Program-made: the position numbers and the translations under genes
Source of the DNA: Firmicutes bacterium UBA6132
GTDB taxonomy: Bacteria; Bacillota_A; Clostridia; Tissierellales; Sedimentibacteraceae
Length of the DNA stretch: 13,558 nucleotides
Direction of reading: 5' to 3'
Assembly (NCBI GenBank): GCA_002435835.1
Contig: DIVM01000266.1
Location: 40,572-54,129 of the forward strand
Shown: positions 7,687 through 13,558 of the stretch, in pieces
How positions within the stretch are numbered: the stretch's first letter is position 1
How the letters are laid out: every line of letters starts with the position of its first letter
Notes under the pieces: generated by a model
What the model was told of the DNA's origin: nothing
The model's database searches: none
Seen by the model: the letters and a program-made list of their open reading frames with translations, nothing else

Positions 7687-7745
7687 GCGGTTGTAGTAGC
7701 CTAATGCAATAATTTTATTGTAATAAAAAATTGAAAGGTACAAAT

Positions 7746-9542
7746 ATGATTTTAACATTAAATAAAATTAGTAAAAGTTTTGGAGAAAAAATACTTTTAA
7801 ATGAAGTTGACTTATATTTAAATGAAGGGGATAAGATAGGCGTAGTAGGTGTCAATGGCACTGGAAAATCGACCTTTCTTAAAATTATAGCTTCTGAAGA
7901 AGAAGCTGATATGGGAGAAATAATAAAAGGAAGTGGAAACAGAATATGTTATTTGCCTCAATCACCTGAATTTTCTAAAGATACCACAGTAATAGAACAG
8001 GTGTTTTTAAACTCAAACACTGAAACAAAACAATTGATGGAATATGAAGCTAAAACTATTTTAAATAAATTAGGGATAACTGAATTTGATAGAGATGTAA
8101 ATTTATTGTCCGTTGGTCAAAGAAAAAGGGTTGCCATAGCATCTGCATTAGTGAATCCATGCGAACTTTTAATTCTTGATGAACCTACAAACCATTTAGA
8201 CAATGATATGATATTATGGCTTGAAAACTATTTAATAAAATACACGGGTTCTATTTTAATGGTAACTCATGACAGGTATTTTTTAGACAGGATATCAAAT
8301 CGCATTATAGAACTTGATAAAGGCAATCTATATACTTACGAAGGAAATTATTCTAAGTTTCTACAGTTAAAAGCTCTAAGAGAAGATAATGAATTTAGTT
8401 CAGAAAGAAAGAGACAAACACTTTTTAGAAAAGAATTAGCTTGGATTCAAAGAGGTGCAAGAGCAAGAGGAACTAAAGCTAAAGGTAGAATTCAACAATT
8501 TGAAATATTAAAAGATTCCCTTGGTTTAGATATGGATGAAAAACTTGAATTAAGTTCTGTATCATCAAGGCTTGGTAAAAAAACAATTGAAATAAAAAAT
8601 ATAAGCAAAAGTTTTGGAGACAAAACCATAGTAGAGAATTTTGAATACACAGTAAAAAGGGATGCAAGAATAGGTATTGTTGGAGTAAATGGTGCAGGAA
8701 AATCAACATTTTTAAATATGTTAGCAAATAGAATTATGCCCGACAAAGGCACTATTGAGATTGGTGATACAGTTAAAATAGGATATTTTTCTCAAATGCC
8801 CGATGTAATGGATGAAAATTTAAAAGTAATTGATTATATAAAAAATATTGCTGAAATTATAGAAACTTCTGATGGTACCATAACAGCATCACAAATGTTG
8901 GAGAAATTTTTATTTTCACCTGATTTACAACACAATAGAATTCAGCGTCTTTCAGGTGGAGAAAAAAGAAGGTTATTTTTATTAAGTGTAATAATGAAAG
9001 CACCAAATATATTGCTTTTTGATGAGCCTACAAATGATTTAGATATAGAAACTCTTACTATATTAGAAGATTATTTAAATACTTTTAGTGGTGCAGTTAT
9101 AACTGTATCCCATGATAGGTATTTTTTAGATAAAGTAGTTGATACAATATTAGAATTAGTAGGGGATGGGACAGTAAATCATTATAACGGTGGTTATTCT
9201 GATTATTTGGACTCTAAAACTATTAATGAAAAACAATTAAACGCAGAAAAACAAAATCTTAATAAAGATAAAGAAAATAAAGACAACAGAATTAAACAAA
9301 AAAAGTTAAAATTTTCATTTAAAGAACAACAAGAATATAACTCAATAGATGAAGATATAGCAGAGCTTGAAGAAAATATAGTAAAATTAAATAAGGAATT
9401 AGAAAAAAATTCAACGGATTATGTAAAACTTCAAGACTTAATGGAAACAAAAGGTAAAATAGAGAAACAATTAGAAGAAAAAATGGAAAGATGGATTTAT
9501 TTAAATGATTTAGCTGATGAAATAGCAAATCAAAATATTTAA
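7746..9542 (+). CDS. ABC-F family ATPase, Uup/YfmR type
   Basis: This 598-residue protein has two ATP-binding cassettes and no membrane segment, which defines ABC-F. ABC-F proteins bind the ribosomal E site and help with stalled or problematic translation. The first cassette has GVNGTGKST at 35-43, LSVGQ at 121-125 and LILDEPTNHLD with D145. The second has GVNGAGKST at 313-321, LSGGE at 402-406 and LLFDEPTNDLD with D426. Between them is the inter-domain linker, with the RKELAWIQRGARARGTKAKGR stretch typical of Uup and YfmR. The last 100 residues are a charged coiled coil, again Uup-like. The first signature has Val where Gly is usual. ATG 7746 follows GAAAGG at 7733-7738; the TTG at 7731 is too close to that site. 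Resistance-type ABC-F is less likely given the linker and tail. Confidence 0.93.
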   Translation: MILTLNKISKSFGEKILLNEVDLYLNEGDKIGVVGVNGTGKSTFLKIIASEEEADMGEIIKGSGNRICYLPQSPEFSKDTTVIEQVFLNSNTETKQLMEYEAKTILNKLGITEFDRDVNLLSVGQRKRVAIASALVNPCELLILDEPTNHLDNDMILWLENYLIKYTGSILMVTHDRYFLDRISNRIIELDKGNLYTYEGNYSKFLQLKALREDNEFSSERKRQTLFRKELAWIQRGARARGTKAKGRIQQFEILKDSLGLDMDEKLELSSVSSRLGKKTIEIKNISKSFGDKTIVENFEYTVKRDARIGIVGVNGAGKSTFLNMLANRIMPDKGTIEIGDTVKIGYFSQMPDVMDENLKVIDYIKNIAEIIETSDGTITASQMLEKFLFSPDLQHNRIQRLSGGEKRRLFLLSVIMKAPNILLFDEPTNDLDIETLTILEDYLNTFSGAVITVSHDRYFLDKVVDTILELVGDGTVNHYNGGYSDYLDSKTINEKQLNAEKQNLNKDKENKDNRIKQKKLKFSFKEQQEYNSIDEDIAELEENIVKLNKELEKNSTDYVKLQDLMETKGKIEKQLEEKMERWIYLNDLADEIANQNI

Positions 9543-9643
9543 AAAAATTATAGGGCATGTTCAAAAAATATTAAAATAACTTTCATATCTTCAAGGCTTG
9601 GTTAATATAATTATATATATAAAGGCGTGAGGAGGGTGTGAAA

Positions 9644-10687
9644 TTGGCTTATAAAAAAATATTGTCTATGGCATTAGTTTTTAGTATGGTTTTAGGTATG
9701 ACGGGTTGTGGCACTTTAGAAATGATGGCTAATTTAAAAAGCAATGGTGAAGAAGAAGTTGCCGGCGTATCTGGATTAACTGAATTTGAAATTGTTGAAG
9801 ATGATTTGTCAGGTGAACCTGCTGTCGAAACTATAACTGTAGAAGCGGATACAAAAATGAAAGAAATTATTGCATACTATGAAGATGACAATGGTTATGT
9901 AGTACCAGTAAATACTGAAATACCATTCGAAGAAGGAATTGCAAAAGCTACTTTAAGAAGTTTAATAGTAGGTTCTGAAGTAGAAAAAAGAATAGCACAA
10001 TCAGGACTTCATGGTGTATTGCCTGAAGGAACTGAAATTTTAGGGATGTCAATTAAAGATGGTTTAGCAAGAATTGACTTTAGCAAAAATATTTTAAATA
10101 CAGCTTCTGTTGAACAAGAAAAAAATATGATTTCAGCTTTAACTTATACTTTAACTGAATTTGCAACTATTAACAAAGTTCAAGTTTTAGTTGAAGGTCA
10201 AGCTTTAGCATCATTATCTAAAGGATTTGCCATTGATACTGCTTTTGAAAGAAAAAATATAAACTTATATGGTCAGGAAGCTGGAGTAAATTATACAGTT
10301 TATTATAAAGCTCCTGACACAGAAGTAGCAGGTCATTATGTTCCTGTAACATTCTCAGCAGAAAAAGTTAATAATCCTGCAGTAGCAGTCATTGAAAAGT
10401 TATTTACTGGAGCACCAAAAGATACTCAATTAAGCAATAAAATACCTTACGGGGTTAATTTAAAAGATGTTGAAATAGTTGGCGATACAGCTATTTTAGA
10501 TTTAGGAATTGGTGCTGTTAATTTAACAGAACAAGAATATACAGATATGCATAAAATAGTTGTACTTTGTTTACAACAATTTAAAGACATAGCTAATGTA
10601 GATTATAAAATTGATGGACTATCATTTGAAGAAGCAGGTCTTAATTTTGAAGATGATGGTGTAGTACCAGCATTTAATGAATATTAA
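9644..10687 (+). CDS. GerMN-domain lipoprotein (two GerMN domains)
   Basis: The 347-residue precursor has a lysine-containing N-terminus, a hydrophobic stretch and a lipobox ending MTGC, with the lipidated cysteine at residue 22. It would be anchored on the outer face of the membrane. After an acidic linker come two GerMN repeats, about residues 65-195 and 225-340. Each has an IxxYY/VYYK start, a block of alternating strands around LARIDFSK or AILDLGIG, and a helix ending in a VQVLVEG or VDYKIDG strand. GerM of B. subtilis has this two-domain plan and helps assemble the SpoIIQ-SpoIIIAH ring in sporulation, but GerMN proteins also occur outside sporulation. TTG 9644 sits 8 bases after AGGAGG (9630-9635). 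GTG 9638 in the same frame is only 2 bases away, so I prefer TTG; the difference is two residues. It ends at a strong terminator. Confidence 0.88.
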   Translation: MAYKKILSMALVFSMVLGMTGCGTLEMMANLKSNGEEEVAGVSGLTEFEIVEDDLSGEPAVETITVEADTKMKEIIAYYEDDNGYVVPVNTEIPFEEGIAKATLRSLIVGSEVEKRIAQSGLHGVLPEGTEILGMSIKDGLARIDFSKNILNTASVEQEKNMISALTYTLTEFATINKVQVLVEGQALASLSKGFAIDTAFERKNINLYGQEAGVNYTVYYKAPDTEVAGHYVPVTFSAEKVNNPAVAVIEKLFTGAPKDTQLSNKIPYGVNLKDVEIVGDTAILDLGIGAVNLTEQEYTDMHKIVVLCLQQFKDIANVDYKIDGLSFEEAGLNFEDDGVVPAFNEY

Positions 10688-10710
10688 AAATTCATTAAGA
10701 ATTTTATAAG

Positions 10711-10742
10711 GGGGCGTTTTTACGCCCCACTTCTTATTTTTT
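10711..10742. terminator. Strong hairpin between convergent genes
   Basis: GGGGCGT (10711-10717) and ACGCCCC (10722-10728) form a seven-pair stem with a TTTT loop, and the U-rich tract TTATTTTTT follows on the plus strand (10734-10742). It terminates the GerMN lipoprotein gene. The tail overlaps the stop codon of the minus-strand binding-protein gene, which could use the same hairpin although its own U-tract (CTTATAAAATT) is weaker. Confidence 0.85.
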
Positions 10743-11735
10743 GTAATTATCTTTTGCTTTTAAAGCAAAATCAGGAGTTTGGATTTTATCGTAAGGAGCT
10801 CCTACTTCTAATTCACCAGCAGTTTTCATTATGTCAATAAGTCGGTTATAACCGTCTTCTCTTAACACTAAGTCAGGATTCCATGTATCTTGATCTTTAT
10901 ATCTTTGAACAACACTTGCTAAAAAATCCACTTGGGAGTCAGGGAATTGTGGGGCTATAGCTTCAGCAACTTCTTTTGCAGTATGATCTTGAACCCATAC
11001 CATTCCTTCATAAAGAGCATTTGTAAAACCTTGAATCATTTCAGGTTTCTTTTCTATATTGCTCTTTAATGTAGAAAAGCATGTATATGGTATATATCCT
11101 GCTAATTCTCCAACTGATCCTACCACATATCCTTTTCCTTGTAGTTCAAATGTTGATGCTAATGGTTCGAATAAAGTTGTATAATCAGCTTCTCCTGATG
11201 CAAATGCTCCAGCCATCATGTCAAACTGGATGTCAGTTCTAACATTAACATCAACACCCGGTGTTAAACCATTTTGTTTTAAAACATATTCCAATGTCAT
11301 TAAAGGCACTCCGCCTTTCCTTCCACCAAGAATAGTTTTTCCTTTAATTTTGTCAACAGAGAAATTATCATCATCTACTCTTCCTACTATGAAAGAGCCA
11401 TCTCTTTGAGTTAATTGTGCAAAGTTAATTGCATAATCTTCACGTCCTTGGTTGTAAACATATACGCTTGCCTCAGGTCCACAAAATGCTACATCTGCTT
11501 CTCCACTTACTAATGCTGCCATAGTTTTGTCAGCGCCACCACCGTTTGTTAATTCAATAGTAACTCCATTTTTTTCAAAAAATCCTTTTTCAATAGCTAC
11601 GTACATAGGTGAATAAAATACTGAGTGTGTAACTTCAACTAGTCGAACATTTTGACTTTTAGTTTCTTGCTTACAGCCAACAAGTAAAGATGCTACAAGC
11701 AATACCACTAAAAATAAAGAAATAAATCTTTTCAT
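10734..11735 (-). CDS. ABC transporter substrate-binding lipoprotein, NMT1/SsuA-like
   Basis: This 333-residue precursor starts with a classical lipoprotein signal, lysine-arginine then a hydrophobic run and the lipobox LVGC with Cys21. The mature part is a two-lobe periplasmic-binding fold of the NMT1/SsuA/TauA group. It shows SVFYSPMYVAIEKGFFEKNG, then GGADKTMAALVSGEADVAFCGP, and later KIKGKTILGGRKGGVP. Relatives bind nitrate, sulfonates, taurine, riboflavin or thiamine precursors, and the sequence alone does not decide among them. The ATG has GGAGG five bases upstream on the minus strand. No permease or ATPase gene adjoins it: the right neighbour is the divergent pit gene and the left one is convergent. 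The protein would have to use transporter subunits encoded elsewhere. Confidence 0.9.
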   Translation of the reverse strand: MKRFISLFLVVLLVASLLVGCKQETKSQNVRLVEVTHSVFYSPMYVAIEKGFFEKNGVTIELTNGGGADKTMAALVSGEADVAFCGPEASVYVYNQGREDYAINFAQLTQRDGSFIVGRVDDDNFSVDKIKGKTILGGRKGGVPLMTLEYVLKQNGLTPGVDVNVRTDIQFDMMAGAFASGEADYTTLFEPLASTFELQGKGYVVGSVGELAGYIPYTCFSTLKSNIEKKPEMIQGFTNALYEGMVWVQDHTAKEVAEAIAPQFPDSQVDFLASVVQRYKDQDTWNPDLVLREDGYNRLIDIMKTAGELEVGAPYDKIQTPDFALKAKDNYKK

Positions 11736-11765
11736 AAAAACCTCCTGCTTTTATAAACATAAGGT

Positions 11766-11771
11766 ATTATA
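11766..11771 (-). promoter_or_regulatory. Putative -10 box for the substrate-binding gene
   Basis: TATAAT on the minus strand lies 31 bases upstream of the binding-protein ATG. No well-spaced -35 is evident; TTGTAA is present but 20 bases away. I looked for and did not see a THI-box or another riboswitch core in this gap. Confidence 0.3.
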
Positions 11772-11925
11772 TTCACCGTATTTAAAAAGAGTTACAATAA
11801 GGAATTAGATAATAAACTGAAATTTAAGCAATCTTATATTGTAATTAATATAATATTATATGTGTATGTTATATAATGTATTATTTTTTTGAAATATGTA
11901 AAAAATAGTAGAAAATTGTGTAAAG

Positions 11926-11954
11926 TTGATGTAAAATGAAAAACGTATTAATAA
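11926..11954 (+). promoter_or_regulatory. Putative sigma-A promoter for pit
   Basis: TTGATG (11926-11931), a 17-base spacer and TAATAA (11949-11954) make a plausible vegetative promoter 35 bases upstream of the pit ATG. AGGAG (11979-11983) is the ribosome binding site. I see no clear repeated TTAACA PhoP box. The rest of the 254-base divergent gap (11736-11989) is AT-rich with no other recognisable element. Confidence 0.45.
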
Positions 11955-11989
11955 TAAAATAAATTTAGTATTAATGTTAGGAGATTTAA

Positions 11990-13042
11990 ATGACAATTTC
12001 ATTTTTTGATTTTATTAGCCAACTTTCATCGAACCCAGTGTTGTTGGTTACTGCTTTATTGACATTAGGAGTTATATTAGTTAATGGTTGGACTGATGCA
12101 CCTAATGCAATTGCTACATGTGTTTCTACCCGGTCCATAGATGCTAAGTCAGCAATAATAATGGCAGCAATTTTTAACTTTTTCGGTGTATTTATTATGA
12201 CAATAGTAAATGCTAATGTTGCTCAAACAATTTATAAAATGGTTGACTTTGGTGGTAATTCAAGAGAAGCGCTTATAGCTCTTTGTGCTGCACTTTTTGC
12301 AATTGTTACATGGGCGACAGCAGCCTGGTATTTTGGTATACCTACAAGCGAAAGTCATGCTTTAATTGCAGGGATTTCAGGAGCTGCTATAGCTTTACAC
12401 AATGGTTTTTCAGGAATAAACGGTGCAGAGTGGATTAAAGTTGTTTATGGATTAATTTTATCTACATTCATGGGTTTTGGTTTTGGATGGTTTGTAGTAA
12501 AAATAACAGAACTTATTTGCAAAAGAATTAGTCGAGCAAAAACAAATGTGTTTTTCCAAAATGCTCAAGTTGCTGGTGGTGCTGCGATGGCATTTATGCA
12601 CGGAGCTCAAGATGGGCAGAAGTTTATGGGAGTTTTTATGTTAGGAATATTCCTTGCAAATGGACAAGCGAATGTAACAAGTTTCCAAATACCTGTTTGG
12701 ATGATGCTACTTTGTTCTATAGTTATGGCTCTTGGAACATCAATTGGTGGTTACAAAATAATAAAATCTGTTGGTATGGACATGTGTAAACTTCAAAAAT
12801 ATCAAGGATTTTCTGCAGATTTAGCAGCAGCAACTTGTTTATTAGTTTCATCACTTACAGGTATTCCTGTAAGTACAACACATACTAAAACAACATCAAT
12901 AATGGGTGTTGGAGCTGCTAAGAGATTATCCTCAGTTAATTGGGCATTAGTTAACGAAATGGTTATGACTTGGATATTAACATTCCCAGGTTGTGGATTA
13001 ATTGGATATTTAATGGCTAAACTATTTTTTGCAATTTTTTAA
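11990..13042 (+). CDS. pit: Pit-family inorganic phosphate transporter
   Basis: A 350-residue integral membrane protein of the PiT (PF01384) family, taking up phosphate with a cation. It is strongly hydrophobic, with about ten membrane segments. The two inverted signature repeats of the family are visible: NGWTDAPNAIAT at 32-43 and, in the second half, MHGAQDGQKF near 203-212. The paired re-entrant motifs are GIPTSESHALIAG at 116-128 and GIPVSTTHTKTTSIMGVG from 291. The aspartates in the signature blocks are intact. Length suits the compact bacterial members. A DUF47 gene follows 31 bases later, the usual partner of Pit proteins. Confidence 0.95.
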   Translation: MTISFFDFISQLSSNPVLLVTALLTLGVILVNGWTDAPNAIATCVSTRSIDAKSAIIMAAIFNFFGVFIMTIVNANVAQTIYKMVDFGGNSREALIALCAALFAIVTWATAAWYFGIPTSESHALIAGISGAAIALHNGFSGINGAEWIKVVYGLILSTFMGFGFGWFVVKITELICKRISRAKTNVFFQNAQVAGGAAMAFMHGAQDGQKFMGVFMLGIFLANGQANVTSFQIPVWMMLLCSIVMALGTSIGGYKIIKSVGMDMCKLQKYQGFSADLAAATCLLVSSLTGIPVSTTHTKTTSIMGVGAAKRLSSVNWALVNEMVMTWILTFPGCGLIGYLMAKLFFAIF

Positions 13043-13073
13043 TAAATAAAATATAAAATCAAAGAGGTATATT

Positions 13074-13558
13074 ATGGCACGTAAGAATGATTATAATTAT
13101 TTTGATAAATTTGTAGAATTATCTGAATATTGTTGTACTGCTGCAAAAATGTTAGAAGATACATTGGATAATTATAATGCAGATGAATTACAGCAAAAAA
13201 TGAAATTAATGCATGATATAGAACATGAGGCAGATTTAAAAGGACATGAAATAACAAGAAAATTAGCTCATGAATTTATTACTCCAATAGAAAGAGAAGA
13301 TATTATTCTTTTACTTCATGAAATTGATGATATAACAGATTGCATTGAAGATGTATTATCTCATATGTACATGTTTAATGTATTAGAAATTAAGGAAGAA
13401 GCTACAAGGTTTTGTAAAATTATTGTGAAAAGCTGCGAAGCATTAAAGGAAACATTAGTAGAATTTAAAAATTTCCGTAAATCAAAAGAAATACACAAAG
13501 GAATCGTAATAGTAAATAGATTAGAAGAAGACGGAGATAATCTCTATATAGAAGCCAT
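13074..13558 (+). CDS. DUF47 / PhoU-like Pit accessory protein, N-terminal part (truncated by window edge)
   Basis: The frame is open from ATG 13074 to the right edge, giving 161 complete codons of a family usually a little over 200 residues long, so the 3' end is outside the window. AAAGAGG at 13061-13067 is the ribosome binding site. The protein is all helical, with acidic ExxxD-type repeats (HDIEHEADLKGHEI near 48-61; LHEIDDITDCIEDVL near 81-95), as in PhoU-like metal-binding bundles. RKLAHEFITPIEREDI is the most characteristic block of DUF47. Members are encoded beside Pit transporters and are thought to modulate them, though the mechanism is unsettled. No membrane segment is seen. Confidence 0.9.
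   Translation, partial: MARKNDYNYFDKFVELSEYCCTAAKMLEDTLDNYNADELQQKMKLMHDIEHEADLKGHEITRKLAHEFITPIEREDIILLLHEIDDITDCIEDVLSHMYMFNVLEIKEEATRFCKIIVKSCEALKETLVEFKNFRKSKEIHKGIVIVNRLEEDGDNLYIEA

Noticed and set aside
8479..9564. Minus-strand open frames opposite the ABC-F gene
   Set aside because: They mirror the conserved cassette and coiled-coil coding sequence and give hydrophobic low-complexity peptides.
11218..11409. 63-codon plus-strand frame opposite the binding protein
   Set aside because: Antisense shadow of a conserved lipoprotein gene, no start context.
11736..11989. Thiamine, cobalamin or other riboswitch upstream of the binding protein or pit
   Set aside because: No conserved core such as a THI-box or the cobalamin B12-box is visible; the gap is AT-rich and unstructured.
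13072..13257. Minus-strand frame at the right end
   Set aside because: It is the complement of the DUF47 gene, which has a good ribosome binding site and family motifs.
1..13558. CRISPR array, tRNA or rRNA genes
   Set aside because: No regularly spaced direct repeats, no GGTTCGA-type T-loop in a cloverleaf context, and no rRNA-like sequence were seen.

Overview
The window is AT-rich with short intergenic gaps, strong GGAGG-type ribosome binding sites and AGA/AAA/TTA-biased codons. Together with a GerMN-domain lipoprotein and firmicute-type Pit, MocR and ABC-F proteins, this points to a low-GC Gram-positive anaerobe of the Clostridia. I cannot resolve the genus.

Region 1 (1-3431) is the tail of a restriction-modification island. 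The end of a RhuM-family gene overlaps by 4 bases with a complete type III restriction subunit (Res). The modification subunit (Mod) is not in the window and would be expected upstream. Res uses CGN arginine codons, unlike the AGA/AGG-rich genes further right, which suggests horizontal acquisition.

Region 2 (3432-5477) holds a 394-base non-coding junction with several inverted repeats. One of them (3769-3815) looks like a terminator or a REP-type palindrome. A minus-strand MocR/GntR-aminotransferase regulator follows, then a 275-base divergent promoter region. Transcripts from that region toward the right would begin with a long imperfect hairpin.

Region 3 (5478-10742) is a probable housekeeping operon on the plus strand: a RluA-type pseudouridine synthase, the PgeF/YlmD laccase-domain enzyme, an HD-domain phosphohydrolase and a Uup/YfmR-type ABC-F translation ATPase. 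A double-GerMN lipoprotein follows about 100 bases later and ends at a strong hairpin terminator. The themes are RNA modification, ribosome rescue, envelope editing and sporulation or envelope assembly.

Region 4 (10734-13558) contains a minus-strand NMT1/SsuA-like substrate-binding lipoprotein with no permease or ATPase beside it. Divergent from it is a Pit-family phosphate transporter, followed by a DUF47 (PhoU-like) partner gene that runs off the right edge. The last two form a well-known phosphate-uptake pair.

Most of the window is recognisable. The least explained items are the RhuM-Res coupling, the structured junction at 3432-3825, the leader hairpin at 5381-5420 and the orphan binding protein. 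I did not find convincing evidence for a wholly new system.
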